Assembly (NCBI RefSeq): GCF_003265345.1
Contig: NZ_QFWW01000059.1
Span: forward strand, 62,001 to 126,000
Direction: 5' to 3'
Length of the DNA: 64,000 nt
Origin: Lentzea terrae
Lineage (GTDB): Bacteria > Actinomycetota > Actinomycetes > Mycobacteriales > Pseudonocardiaceae
The notes under the pieces are model-generated. The model had not been told where the DNA came from and ran no database searches. It was given only the letters and a program-made list of their open reading frames with translations. Shown piece by piece: positions 25,900-34,557 of this stretch. The translations under genes were made by a program, and so were the position numbers. The first letter of the stretch is position 1. Every line of letters begins with the position of its first letter.

Positions 25900-27584
25900 C
25901 GGCCCTGCCAGACCTCCAGCAGGTGCACGTCGGCGAGGCTGTCGACGATCTCCTCGGCGTCGGAGACCTCGACGTCGAGCAACGCGGCGGCGACCGAGCC
26001 GGGGAAGTCCGGCACGTCGAGCAGGCCGAGCAGCCGGAACGCACGCTGCTGCGTCTCGTCGAGCGCCTCGTAACTGCACGCGAGGCTGGCGCGGGCTTCG
26101 AGGTCGTCGATGCGCAGCTCGTTGAGCCGGGTGCCCTCACCGGCCAGGCGTTCGGCGAGGCGGCGAACGGTCCAGTGGCCGCGGCGGGCGAGCCGGGAGG
26201 CGGCGATGCGCAGCGCCAGCGGGAGGTTGCCGCAGTAGCGGGCGACGGCGGCGGCCGCGTCCGGTTCGGCGGCCACGCGATCCCGGCCGGCGATGTCGCC
26301 CAGCAGCCGGATGGCGTCCTCGGCGCCGAGCACGTCGAGGTGGACCATCTGCGCGCCGACCAGCTGCACGCGGCTGGTGACCAGCACGGCGGACGAGTCG
26401 GAGCCGGGCAGCAGCGGGCGGACCTGGGCCATGCTCCTGGCGTCGTCCAGCACGATCAGCACCTGGCGCGCGGCGAGCTGCGACCGGTAGAGCGCGGCGC
26501 GGGCCTCGACGTCCTCCGGGACCGCGTGCGGGTGCACGCCGAGCGCGATGAGCAGTTCGGCGAGCACGGTCGCCGGGTCTCGCGGTGACGACCCAGTGCC
26601 GCCGAGTCGGACGTAGAGCTGGCCACCGCTGAACTGGTCGCCGACCTCGTGGGCGGCACGAACCGCCAGTGCCGTCTTGCCGACGCCCGCCTTGCCGGTG
26701 ATCGCGGCCGCGGTGGACTTCGAGCGCTGGGTGAGGACGCGGCGCAGCTCGGCGAGCTCGGCGGCGCGGCCGGTGAAGTTGTCGACGTCGGACGGCAACT
26801 GCATGGGGCGCACCTGGTTCAGGGCTTCCGGTCTGCCTCCGCGCAGGATCTCCTGGTGCAGGTCCTGGATCTGGTCGCACGGGTCGACGCCGAGCGCGTC
26901 GACCAGCACCTCGCGGACGGCGCGGTAGGTCTCGAGCGCCTCTGCCCTGCGCCCTGCCTGGTGCTGGGCCCGCATCAGCCGCCACCAGAGTCCTTCGCGC
27001 AACGGGAACTGCCGCACCTGGACACCCAGCTCGGTGATCAGCGGGCCGTACTGGCCGGCGGCGAGCCGTGCGTCGGCGGAGTCCTCGCGCGCGGCGGCGG
27101 CCATCTCCTCCAGCCGGACCACGTCGGCTGCCAGCCACCCGGCACGCGGGACGTCCTCCAGGACCGTGCCGTGCCAGACCTGCCACGCCTCCTGCCACCA
27201 GGACACGGCCTTGCCGGCGTCCCCCGCTGCCAGCGCCTCGCGGGCTTTCCCGGCGGCGGCTTCGAAGACCTCGGTGTCCAGCTCGTCCGGCTCGACCTGC
27301 AGCCGGTAACCCGCGCTGTCGGTGGTGAGCCTGCCGGGCAGGCCGATGTCGGTGAGGTCGCGGCGCAACCGGCTCACGTAGGTGTGCACGTTCGCGACGG
27401 CGGACACCGGCGGGTTCTCGCCCCACAGCGCGTCAACGAGGCCCGCGAGGCTGACGGACTGCCCGGCGCGCACGAGCAACGCCGCGAGCAACGCGCGTTG
27501 CCGCGGACCGGCCGGCTTGAGCGGCTGACCGGAGTTGGCCACCCGCAACGGACCCAGAATCTCGAAACTCGCCGTGTTCCCCAC
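25833..27584 (-). CDS. SARP/AfsR-type regulator with NB-ARC ATPase domain
   Basis: 583 residues from GTG 27584. An OmpR-like winged helix (about 5-95: FEILGPLRV, YVSRLRRDL) is followed by the bacterial transcriptional activation domain (about 100-245) and an NB-ARC ATPase with Walker A GKAGVGKT at 297-304, Walker B VLIVLDDARS and GNLPLALRIAASRLA. The C-terminal WHD ends in YRFHDLLRVFARERA; no TPR tail is present. SARPs bind heptameric direct repeats phased at 11 bp, and three such heptamers lie in the divergent promoter region (27623-27651). The likely targets are the two secreted lytic enzymes to the right, and itself. Confidence 0.85.
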   Translation of the reverse strand: MGNTASFEILGPLRVANSGQPLKPAGPRQRALLAALLVRAGQSVSLAGLVDALWGENPPVSAVANVHTYVSRLRRDLTDIGLPGRLTTDSAGYRLQVEPDELDTEVFEAAAGKAREALAAGDAGKAVSWWQEAWQVWHGTVLEDVPRAGWLAADVVRLEEMAAAAREDSADARLAAGQYGPLITELGVQVRQFPLREGLWWRLMRAQHQAGRRAEALETYRAVREVLVDALGVDPCDQIQDLHQEILRGGRPEALNQVRPMQLPSDVDNFTGRAAELAELRRVLTQRSKSTAAAITGKAGVGKTALAVRAAHEVGDQFSGGQLYVRLGGTGSSPRDPATVLAELLIALGVHPHAVPEDVEARAALYRSQLAARQVLIVLDDARSMAQVRPLLPGSDSSAVLVTSRVQLVGAQMVHLDVLGAEDAIRLLGDIAGRDRVAAEPDAAAAVARYCGNLPLALRIAASRLARRGHWTVRRLAERLAGEGTRLNELRIDDLEARASLACSYEALDETQQRAFRLLGLLDVPDFPGSVAAALLDVEVSDAEEIVDSLADVHLLEVWQGRYRFHDLLRVFARERAGELDAT

Positions 27585-27622
27585 GCCGCGGAGCGTCCAG
27601 CACCTCCCTTGCAAGGAACCTT

Positions 27623-27651
27623 GTAGAACGCTTGTAGGTGCCGTGTAGAAC
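27623..27651 (+). promoter_or_regulatory. Triple 11-bp-phased heptamer repeat (SARP-box candidate)
   Basis: GTAGAAC (27623-27629), GTAGGTG (27634-27640) and GTAGAAC (27645-27651) start exactly 11 bp apart. A -10-like TAAATT (27659-27664) begins 7 bp after the last repeat. Spacing and distance match known SARP operators, in which the activator replaces -35 recognition. It lies between the SARP gene and the secreted peptidase gene. Confidence 0.65.
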
Positions 27652-27660
27652 AGCTTCATA

Positions 27661-27700
27661 AATTCCGTTTCCGGGTCCACCGACGAGCAGAAACGGAATT
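27661..27700. repeat. Perfect 11-bp inverted repeat at the start of the secreted peptidase gene
   Basis: AATTCCGTTTC (27661-27671) and GAAACGGAATT (27690-27700) are perfect complements with an 18-bp spacer, ending 6 bp before the ATG at 27707. The left arm overlaps the proposed -10, so a DNA operator is likely; if transcribed, the right arm covers the only GGAA ribosome-site candidate, so a translation-blocking hairpin is the alternative. Confidence 0.6.
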
Positions 27701-27706
27701 CTTGAA

Positions 27707-29020
27707 ATGGCATCCAGATTAGGTAGAACGGTCATCGGCAGCGCCGTGGCCGCGCTGGCGGTGACACTCGCCCCGAGCACCGCTCAGGCCGCCGCTCCCG
27801 CACTCGAGCTGCCGTTCATCTGCGGCACGTCGTGGGTGGGCAACTCCGCCGGCAGCAGCGCCCACCGCAACAACGAGATCGACTGGAACATGTCCGGCAC
27901 CAGCGGCGACGAGGACCTCGGCGAGCCCGTGCTCGCCGCGGCGGCCGGCACCGTGCGGTGGGAGGGCGGCGAGTCGTCCGCCTACGGCAACTACGTGGAG
28001 ATCGACCACGGCGGCGGCTACTCGACGCTCTACGCCCACCTCGACCGCAAGTCCGTGCACCTCAACGACACCGTGCGGCAGGGAGAGGTGATCGGCACGG
28101 TCGGCAACACCGACGGCAACACGTCGGGCCTGTCGGCGCACCTGCACTTCGAGTTCCGCAACCGGGGCAGCGGCCAGAGCTACCCCTACTACATCCGCCC
28201 GGCCTCGTTCCACGGTGACCCGTTCGACTACGCCGCGGGCACCGAGACGTACGTGAGCCAGAACTGCGGCACCGCGAACAAGGCCGCCAAGAGCATCAAC
28301 GGCGACATCTACGACGACGCGATCGGCGTCGACTCCTCCGGTACCGCGTGGATCTACCACGGCAGGGCCGGTGGTGGCTTCTCCGCGGCCGTCCGGCTCG
28401 GTCCGGGCTGGGGCGGCTTCCCGGTGATCGCGATCAACGACTCCAACGCCGACGGCTGGGCGGACCTGTTCGCCGTCAGCAACGGCACCCTCCACTACTG
28501 GCACAACCGCGGCGACGGCACGTTCGCCGCGTCGAAGGAGGTCGGTCCCGGCTGGGGCGCGTTCGAGCACGTGTCCTTCGTGGACATCAACGGCGACAAC
28601 AAGACCGACATCCTCGCCCGTGACGGCGGCAAGATGTACGTCTACACCGGCCAGGGCGGCGGCGTGTTCGCGGCGCGGTCACTGCTCGGCGAGGGCTGGT
28701 CGAGCCTGGTGCGGCACACCGCGGGCGACGCCGACGCGGACGGCGACGGCGACATCTGGGCGACGAACTCCGCCGGTGAGCTCTACTTCTGGCGCAAGGA
28801 CTCGTCCGGCTACGCCACGGCGGCGCAGGTCGGCTCCGGCTGGAACGGCTTCCGCCAGCTGGTGTCCATGGACGTCAACGGCGACGCGAAGTCCGACCTC
28901 GTGGCGGTGCGGACCTCCGACAACACGCTCTGGCAGTGGCTGGGCGGTGGCGCCGGCACGTTCGGCAAGGCCGTGCAGATCGGCAGCGGCTGGGCCGGCT
29001 TCGACCTGGCGGTGAACTGA
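27707..29020 (+). CDS. Secreted M23 peptidase with FG-GAP/VCBS repeat tail
   Basis: 437 residues. A signal peptide (about 1-29, ending AQA|AAP) is followed by an M23 zinc endopeptidase domain (about 45-180) with HRNNEIDW and HLHFEFR as zinc/catalytic residues, then about 225 residues of FG-GAP/VCBS-like repeats (DINGDNKTDILARDGG, NSNADGWADLF, WNGFRQL), a calcium-binding beta-propeller-type module. It probably cleaves peptidoglycan cross-bridges outside the cell. The next gene, 2 nt downstream, has a nearly identical tail on a muramidase-like domain, so they act as a pair. Confidence 0.87.
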   Translation: MASRLGRTVIGSAVAALAVTLAPSTAQAAAPALELPFICGTSWVGNSAGSSAHRNNEIDWNMSGTSGDEDLGEPVLAAAAGTVRWEGGESSAYGNYVEIDHGGGYSTLYAHLDRKSVHLNDTVRQGEVIGTVGNTDGNTSGLSAHLHFEFRNRGSGQSYPYYIRPASFHGDPFDYAAGTETYVSQNCGTANKAAKSINGDIYDDAIGVDSSGTAWIYHGRAGGGFSAAVRLGPGWGGFPVIAINDSNADGWADLFAVSNGTLHYWHNRGDGTFAASKEVGPGWGAFEHVSFVDINGDNKTDILARDGGKMYVYTGQGGGVFAARSLLGEGWSSLVRHTAGDADADGDGDIWATNSAGELYFWRKDSSGYATAAQVGSGWNGFRQLVSMDVNGDAKSDLVAVRTSDNTLWQWLGGGAGTFGKAVQIGSGWAGFDLAVN

Positions 29021-29021
29021 C

Positions 29022-30188
29022 ATGAAGCTCCTGTCCTCGGTGCTGGCTCTCGCTGCTGCGGCAAGCGTGGCCTTCGTTCCCTCCGCGCACGCAGCCGGTG
29101 ACATCGACCTGTGCGTGTCCAACGGTCGCAACGCCGGGTTCTCCGGTGACAACCTCGTCACCGCGGTGGCGGTCGGCATGGCGGAGTCCCGGTGCGACCC
29201 GTCCGCTCGGTACGTGAACAACGACAGCCACCGATCGGTCGACCGCGGTCTGTGGCAGATCAACGACTACTGGCACAGCGAGGTCAGCGACTCCTGCGCC
29301 TACAACGCCGCGTGCAATGCTCGTGAGGCGTACCGGATCTCCGACCAGGGCACCGACTGGACGCCGTGGTCGACCTACAAGTCGGGCTCCTACAAGCAGT
29401 TCCTCGACGACGCCCGCGCGGCCATCGGCGCTCCCCCGGCACCGGTGCTGCCGTCGAAGAGCGTGAACGGCGACAAGTACGACGACGCGCTGGGCGTCGA
29501 CCCGTCCGGCACGGCGTTCCTCTACAAGGGCAAGGCCGGCGGCGGGTTCATGGCCGCTACTCGGCTCGGCCCCGGCTGGGGTGGCTTCAGCCGCATCGGC
29601 ATCGGCGACTCCGGCAACGACGGCTGGGCCGACCTGTGGGCCATCGGCGGCGGCACGCTCTACTACTGGCACAACCGCGGTGACGGCACCTTCACCGCCG
29701 CGGCCGCTGTGGGCAGTGGCTGGGCGGCCATGGAGAACGTGTCGTTCGGCGACGTCAACGGCGACAACCGGACCGACATCCTCGCCCGCGACGGCGGCAA
29801 CATGTACCTCTACGTGGGGCGCGGCGCCGGCAGGTTCGCCGAGCGGGTGCTCGTCGGTGCGGGCTGGGCGTCGCTGGCCCGGCACTCGGTCGGTGACGCC
29901 GACGGTGACTCCGACGGCGACGTCTGGGCGACGAACTCGGCCGGTGAGCTCTACTTCTGGAAGCGCAGCGGTGCCGACTTCGCCACGGCCGTGCAGGTCG
30001 GTTCCGGCTGGAACGGGTTCCGGCAGATGACGGCGATGGACGTCAACGGGGACAACAAGGCCGATCTCGTGGCGATCCGGTCGTCGGACAACACGCTCTG
30101 GCAATGGCTCGGGACCGGGTCCGGCGGGTTTTCCTCCGCCACGCAGATCGGGTCCGGCTGGTCGGGCTGGGACCTCGCGGCCAACTGA
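29022..30188 (+). CDS. Secreted lysozyme/transglycosylase-like enzyme with the same FG-GAP tail
   Basis: 388 residues. Signal peptide about 1-24 (SAHA|AGDID); a lysozyme-like domain about 27-140 with VAVGMAESRCDPSARY (candidate catalytic Glu), SVDRGLWQIND and paired cysteines CAYNAAC; then a repeat tail of about 235 residues aligning almost residue for residue with that of the preceding peptidase (NSAGELYFW, GSGWNGFRQ, SSDNTLWQWLG shared). It likely cuts the glycan strands while its neighbour cuts the peptides. It follows after 2 nt in one transcript, ended by the hairpin at 30371. Confidence 0.85.
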   Translation: MKLLSSVLALAAAASVAFVPSAHAAGDIDLCVSNGRNAGFSGDNLVTAVAVGMAESRCDPSARYVNNDSHRSVDRGLWQINDYWHSEVSDSCAYNAACNAREAYRISDQGTDWTPWSTYKSGSYKQFLDDARAAIGAPPAPVLPSKSVNGDKYDDALGVDPSGTAFLYKGKAGGGFMAATRLGPGWGGFSRIGIGDSGNDGWADLWAIGGGTLYYWHNRGDGTFTAAAAVGSGWAAMENVSFGDVNGDNRTDILARDGGNMYLYVGRGAGRFAERVLVGAGWASLARHSVGDADGDSDGDVWATNSAGELYFWKRSGADFATAVQVGSGWNGFRQMTAMDVNGDNKADLVAIRSSDNTLWQWLGTGSGGFSSATQIGSGWSGWDLAAN

Positions 30189-30370
30189 TCAGGCTCGTGG
30201 CCGGTCGCTTTCCTGCGGCCGGCCACATTCAGATTCCACGTGAACATGCGGGCGACGTTCCGTCAATTCCCTTTCACTTCGTCTCGCAAAGCGGAGAACC
30301 ACCTGGAATTCAGGGGAATGGTCCGACCGCTCGTGAGGGAGAGTGCCTCGTCGCGACCAGCTGATCACCC

Positions 30371-30398
30371 GGCGGGCCGTCCCCCTGGACGGCCCGCC
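30371..30398 (+). terminator. Terminator hairpin after the lytic gene pair
   Basis: GGCGGGCCGTCC (30371-30382) and GGACGGCCCGCC (30387-30398) form a perfect 12-bp stem with a 4-nt loop, about 180 bp after the lysozyme-like gene. No U-tract. The rest of 30189-30483 holds only the ribosome site GGGAGG for the next gene and no recognisable ORF. Confidence 0.7.
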
Positions 30399-30483
30399 GT
30401 TCCAGATCGCGACACACGGGTGTCGGATTGATCAACCATGGTGCACAGTGGTGGGGTGAACCCTCGACCGTCGGGAGGCCACC

Positions 30484-31968
30484 ATGGGCGAGGACGTCGC
30501 GAAGCACGAGTTCACGCGCGAGGACCGCACGCGGTACCGCACGAAGGTCCGGCGGTGCCTCGACGTGTTCGCCCGGATGCTGCGTGAGGCGCGGTTCGAC
30601 TTCGAGCGGCCGATGACCGGCCTCGAGATCGAGATCAACCTCATCGACGAGCACGGCGACCCGGCGATGAAGAACCACGAGGCGCTCGAGGTCATCGACG
30701 ACCCCGACTTCGTGACCGAGCTCGGCCAGTGGAACATCGAGATCAACGTGGCGCCGCGCCGCCTCGCGGGCGGGGGCATCACCTCGTTCGAGGAGACGGT
30801 CCGCCGCAGCCTCAACTCGGCCGAGGAGAAGGCGCGCGAGGTCGGCGCGCACATGGTCATCAACGGCATCCTGCCGACGTTGCGCACCAAACACGTCACC
30901 CCCGACCAGCTGTCCAGCAACCCGCGGTACGCGCTGCTGAACGAGCAGGTGCTGGCCGCGCGCGGCGAGGACCTGCAGATCTCCATCGACGGCGTGGAGC
31001 GGCTGCACCTCACCGCCAGCTCGATCGTGCCCGAGGCGGCCTGCACCAGCACGCAGCTGCACCTGCAGGTGTCGCCGGAGCAGTTCCCCGCCTACTGGAA
31101 CGCCGCGCAGGCCATCGCCGGCGTGCAGGTCGCGATCGGCGCGAACTCGCCGTTCTTCCTCGGCAAGGAACTGTGGCGCGAGACCCGCATCGCGTTGTTC
31201 CAGCAGGCCACCGACACCCGCGGTGACGAGCTCAAGGCACAGGGCGTGCGGCCGCGGGTGTGGTTCGGCGAGCGGTGGATCAACTCGATCTTCGACCTGT
31301 TCGAGGAGAACGTCCGGTACTTCCCCGCGTTGCTGCCGATCTGCGACGACGAGGACCCGCTGGCCGTCCTCGACCACGGCGACACCCCGGCTCTGAGCGA
31401 GCTGAAGCTGCACAACGGCACCATCTACCGCTGGAACCGCCCGGTGTACGACGTGGTGCGGGACCGCCCGCACCTGCGCGTCGAGAACCGCGTGCTGCCC
31501 GCCGGGCCCACGATCGTGGACACGCTGGCCAACGGCGCGCTCTACTTCGGCCTGGTGCGAGCCCTGGCCGAGGACGAGCGTCCACTGTGGTCGCAGATGA
31601 GCTTCCAGGCCGCCGAGGAGAACTTCAACGCCGCCTCCCGCAACGGCATGGACGCGCAGATGTACTGGCCCGGTGTCGGCACCGTGCCGGTTGTGGAGTT
31701 GGTGTTGCGGCGACTCCTTCCTCTCGCGCACGAGGGTTTGATCCGCTGGGGTGTCGACTCCGCGGAACGGGACCGGCTGCTCGGCGTGATCGAGCAGCGT
31801 TGCCTGACCGGCGTGAACGGCGCGACCTGGCAGGCGCGCGAGTTCCACCGGCACTACGACCACACGCACCTGGACCGCGCGGACGCACTGCGCGCGATGC
31901 TCCGGTCCTATGTGGAACTGATGCACGCCAACGAGCCCGTGCACACGTGGCCGCTCACCGGCGCCTGA
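30484..31968 (+). CDS. Glutamate-cysteine ligase family 2 (GCS2) protein
   Basis: 494 residues with the GCS2 ATP-grasp-like ligase features: GLEIEINLID, ELGQWNIEINV, NPRYALLNEQVL, a central ANSPFFLGKELW and HLRVENRVLPAGPT. Enzymes of this family join glutamate to cysteine or another amine. Actinobacteria normally make mycothiol, not glutathione, so a different gamma-glutamyl product is possible (inference). GGGAGG before the ATG supports the start. The 3' end overlaps the convergent membrane-protein gene by 14 nt. Confidence 0.82.
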   Translation: MGEDVAKHEFTREDRTRYRTKVRRCLDVFARMLREARFDFERPMTGLEIEINLIDEHGDPAMKNHEALEVIDDPDFVTELGQWNIEINVAPRRLAGGGITSFEETVRRSLNSAEEKAREVGAHMVINGILPTLRTKHVTPDQLSSNPRYALLNEQVLAARGEDLQISIDGVERLHLTASSIVPEAACTSTQLHLQVSPEQFPAYWNAAQAIAGVQVAIGANSPFFLGKELWRETRIALFQQATDTRGDELKAQGVRPRVWFGERWINSIFDLFEENVRYFPALLPICDDEDPLAVLDHGDTPALSELKLHNGTIYRWNRPVYDVVRDRPHLRVENRVLPAGPTIVDTLANGALYFGLVRALAEDERPLWSQMSFQAAEENFNAASRNGMDAQMYWPGVGTVPVVELVLRRLLPLAHEGLIRWGVDSAERDRLLGVIEQRCLTGVNGATWQAREFHRHYDHTHLDRADALRAMLRSYVELMHANEPVHTWPLTGA

Positions 31969-32584
31969 GCAACCAGACCCCGACCAGCGCGACCCAGGCG
32001 ATCGTCAACCCGGACACGACGATCACCAGCACACCGACGCCGACCACCGCGGCCACACCGACGACACCCGTGACGATGCCGACGTAACGGGTGAGTCCGG
32101 TCAGTTCGACGCTGATCAACGCGATGCCCAACGCGGGGATGCCGATCGCGTAGGTAGCGAACAACCCCGAGCCGAGCACCGACGCGGCATAGGTGGCCGC
32201 GCCTGCCAGCGACGCCTGGTCTGGTTGGACGCTCATCCGGACCAGGGCCGCGTAGTTCGGCCACGTGACGGCCAGGTCCAGCAGGACGAAGAGCAGCAGG
32301 AACCCGGCACCGAGAATCAGGGGCAGTGAGCGTCGCGCCGCCAGGAACAACGCCGGCACCACCGGCAAGAACAGGATATCGGTCAGCACCGACAGAAAAA
32401 TGATGAGCGTCCAGACGAGGGTCTTGTCGGCGAAGTACGCCAGCCACGCGGCCCCGTCCTCGTTGGGTGGAACCGCGCCCGCCGCGACGTAGAGGCCCGT
32501 GATGGCCAGGTAGCACAACGCGAGGAGCAGTGCGGCGAACCCGCCGGCACGCCGCACTGCCCCGTCACTCGCTGAACCGGACAC
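31955..32584 (-). CDS. Six-helix membrane protein, unknown function
   Basis: 209 residues with six hydrophobic segments (about 16-36, 53-74, 84-105, 127-145, 152-172, 176-200) and a short conserved-looking MSGSASDGAVRRAGG start. No named family is recognised. A diverged copy of its first 37 codons lies upstream at 32696-32816, part of a local tandem duplication with the cellulase gene end. Confidence 0.7.
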   Translation of the reverse strand: MSGSASDGAVRRAGGFAALLLALCYLAITGLYVAAGAVPPNEDGAAWLAYFADKTLVWTLIIFLSVLTDILFLPVVPALFLAARRSLPLILGAGFLLLFVLLDLAVTWPNYAALVRMSVQPDQASLAGAATYAASVLGSGLFATYAIGIPALGIALISVELTGLTRYVGIVTGVVGVAAVVGVGVLVIVVSGLTIAWVALVGVWLLRRR

Positions 32585-32587
32585 CCG

Positions 32588-32880
32588 TCAATCGTGACCG
32601 GCTGTCATCCGGTTGGGAAGTTGTCCGGCGTGCGCTTCCGGTCACGCACCAACCGTGACATCAGCCGGTCGGGAAGTCGTCCGGCGTGCGCTTCCGGTTG
32701 AACACCGCGCCCGCGGTGCCGGCAAGACCCGTGATGACCAGATAGCCCAGAACAAAGAGCGGTGCGGAGCACCCGCCGGCCCTCCGCACCGCTCCGTCAT
32801 TCACTGAGCCTGTCACCCGCCAACCGTGACATCAGCCCGTTGGGAAGTTGTCCGGCGTCCGCATCCGGTCACGCACCCAA
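32588..32880 (-). repeat. Tandem duplication of a cellulase-gene tail and membrane-gene head
   Basis: The last about 13 codons of the GH5 gene (R-x-RTPDNFPTG-stop) plus flanking bases occur three times on the minus strand: in the gene itself (32832-32880), at 32661-32700 (R-K-RTPDDFPTG-stop) and at 32605-32650 (R-K-RTPDNFPTG-stop). The start of the membrane-protein gene occurs twice: in the gene (up to 32584) and as a diverged copy (32696-32816). This is best explained by tandem duplication across the cellulase/membrane-gene junction followed by divergence and internal deletion. Confidence 0.8.
32661..32816 (-). pseudogene. Chimeric 51-codon ORF: membrane-protein head joined to cellulase tail
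   Basis: From GTG 32816 the frame reads VTGSVNDGAVRRAGG, then LFVLGYLVITGLAGTAGAV, a diverged copy of the neighbouring membrane protein's first helix, and then runs without a stop into FNRKRTPDDFPTG, the cellulase C-terminus. The frame is intact, so a small single-helix protein could be made, but duplication debris is the simpler reading. Confidence 0.5.
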
Positions 32881-34511
32881 ACACCCGCGGGCTTCAACAC
32901 ACCGGTGCCCGCGAAGGTGTTACCGGCACACGTACCGGACTTGAACACCGCACCAGAACGACTGTCGTCGGAGAAGTTCCAGTTGGCCCAGGAGATCTTC
33001 TTCTGCGCCATCAGGTCGATGTACCGCTGCGACGTGGTGAAGTCGTTCGCGCCGTCACCGGACGCGGTCTGCGTCCCGAACTCGGTGACGAACACCGGCA
33101 CCTCGCTCGACACCCGGTTCAGGGCGTCGATGTACTGCTGCTTGTGCGAGTTCGCGTAGAAGTGGAACGAGTACATGAAGTTGGTCGCGTTGACCTTGTT
33201 GTTCAGCACGGAGCTGACGTCCTGGCCGTCGGAGATGCCGAACGTCGACCAGCCGTGCGTGCCCGAGACGATCAGGCTGTCCGAGTCGATCGCCCGGATC
33301 ACTGGGACCATCTCCTCGGCGTAGGCCTTGACCCGCGACCACGAGACGTTGTTCGGCTCGTTGGCGATGTCGTAGATCAGGTTGGTCTTGTCCTTGTGCC
33401 GCTGGGCGATCTCGGTGAAGAACGTCTTGGCGCGGGACAGGTTCGCGTTCGGGTCGCCCGGCGTGAGCTGGTGCCAGTCGATCAGGACGTAGATGCCGCG
33501 CTCGGTGGCTTCCTCGATGTAGGCGTGCATCATGTCGGTGAACTTGCGCGGGTTGGTCTCGTACCCGCCTTCCTGGATGTACATGGCGACGCGGATGAAG
33601 TCGCCACCCCAGTCGTTCACGAGTGCGTCGAGCGACGCGTCCTTGATGCACTGGCTGTACCACTGGATGCCGTGCGTGCTCATGCCGCGCAACTGGATGG
33701 GCTTGCCGTACTGGTTGCACAGGTTCACGCCGCACACGCGCAGCTGACCGTTGATCTCGGCGGGCCGTCCGCCAGGCGTGCCCGGCGAGGTCTTCACGGT
33801 CACCGAGTTCGACGCGCCGGACAGGTTCCCTGCCGCGTCACGCGCCTGCACGGTGAAGGTGTACGAGGTGTCCGGTGTCAGGCCGGAGACCGTGTGGGTG
33901 GTGCCGGTCGCGGTCTGCCCGTTGGACAGCACGTAGCCGGTCACGCCCACGTTGTCCGTGGACGCGTCCCACGCCAGCGACACCGAGGACGAGGTGGTGC
34001 CCGTCGAGCGCAGGTTGCCGGGAACCGTCGGGGCGACGGTGTCCGGCGGGCCCGACGGCGGTTCGACGTCGAGCCGGTCCAGGTTCGGGCCGCCGTTCGC
34101 GGTGGTCGCAACGGTCTTGATCGTGTTGGTGCCCGCGTTCAGGGACACGGTGGTGGTGCGGGTCTGCCACGTCGTCCACGCGCCCGTGCCGGGGAACGAG
34201 AGCTCGTCCGCCGCCAGCGAGCCGTTCACCGTGATGTCCATCGGGCGGTTGGCCGTGGTGCCGTTGGCGAACCGGAACGTGAGCGTTGCCTGCCCGGCGC
34301 TCGGTGAGGTCACGGTGAACTCGACCGAGCTGCCGACCTCGTTGTCGTAGTTGACGAAGCCCGAGCCGGTGAAGCCGGCGTGGTTGGACTCCACGAGGCC
34401 GTTCGAGACGGTCGCGCTCTCCGCCTGGTACTGGACCGGTGCGGCGACGGCGACGGCTGGGACGGCGAGCGCTAACGCTGCCGGTAGAGCCAGGAACAGG
34501 GATCTGGCCAC
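32832..34511 (-). CDS. Secreted GH5 endo-beta-1,4-glucanase with CBM and Fn3 domains
   Basis: 559 residues. Signal peptide about 1-23; a CBM6/35-type module about 25-150 (VQYQAESATVSNGLVES); a fibronectin III domain about 160-248 (SVSLAWDASTDNVGVTGY); a GH5 catalytic domain about 260-555. The acid/base Glu385 is in IANEPN and the nucleophile Glu477 in FVTEFG. It hydrolyses cellulose or related glucans outside the cell. The GTG start has AGGAGG 6-7 nt upstream. A palindromic element at 34558-34576 lies in the promoter region. Confidence 0.9.
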   Translation of the reverse strand: MARSLFLALPAALALAVPAVAVAAPVQYQAESATVSNGLVESNHAGFTGSGFVNYDNEVGSSVEFTVTSPSAGQATLTFRFANGTTANRPMDITVNGSLAADELSFPGTGAWTTWQTRTTTVSLNAGTNTIKTVATTANGGPNLDRLDVEPPSGPPDTVAPTVPGNLRSTGTTSSSVSLAWDASTDNVGVTGYVLSNGQTATGTTHTVSGLTPDTSYTFTVQARDAAGNLSGASNSVTVKTSPGTPGGRPAEINGQLRVCGVNLCNQYGKPIQLRGMSTHGIQWYSQCIKDASLDALVNDWGGDFIRVAMYIQEGGYETNPRKFTDMMHAYIEEATERGIYVLIDWHQLTPGDPNANLSRAKTFFTEIAQRHKDKTNLIYDIANEPNNVSWSRVKAYAEEMVPVIRAIDSDSLIVSGTHGWSTFGISDGQDVSSVLNNKVNATNFMYSFHFYANSHKQQYIDALNRVSSEVPVFVTEFGTQTASGDGANDFTTSQRYIDLMAQKKISWANWNFSDDSRSGAVFKSGTCAGNTFAGTGVLKPAGVWVRDRMRTPDNFPTG

Positions 34512-34557
34512 AGGGTGCCTCCTGTGTGTGGGAACAGCAGGGCGCGGCGGCGATTTA

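Noticed and set aside
30484-31968. Calling the GCS2 protein a glutathione-synthesis enzyme (gshA) or EgtA
   Set aside because: Family membership is clear, but no glutathione synthetase or ergothioneine genes are adjacent and actinobacteria mostly use mycothiol.
32588-32880. CRISPR-like or regulatory repeat array
   Set aside because: The repeats are copies of coding ends of the two flanking genes with unequal spacing, which points to gene-end duplication.
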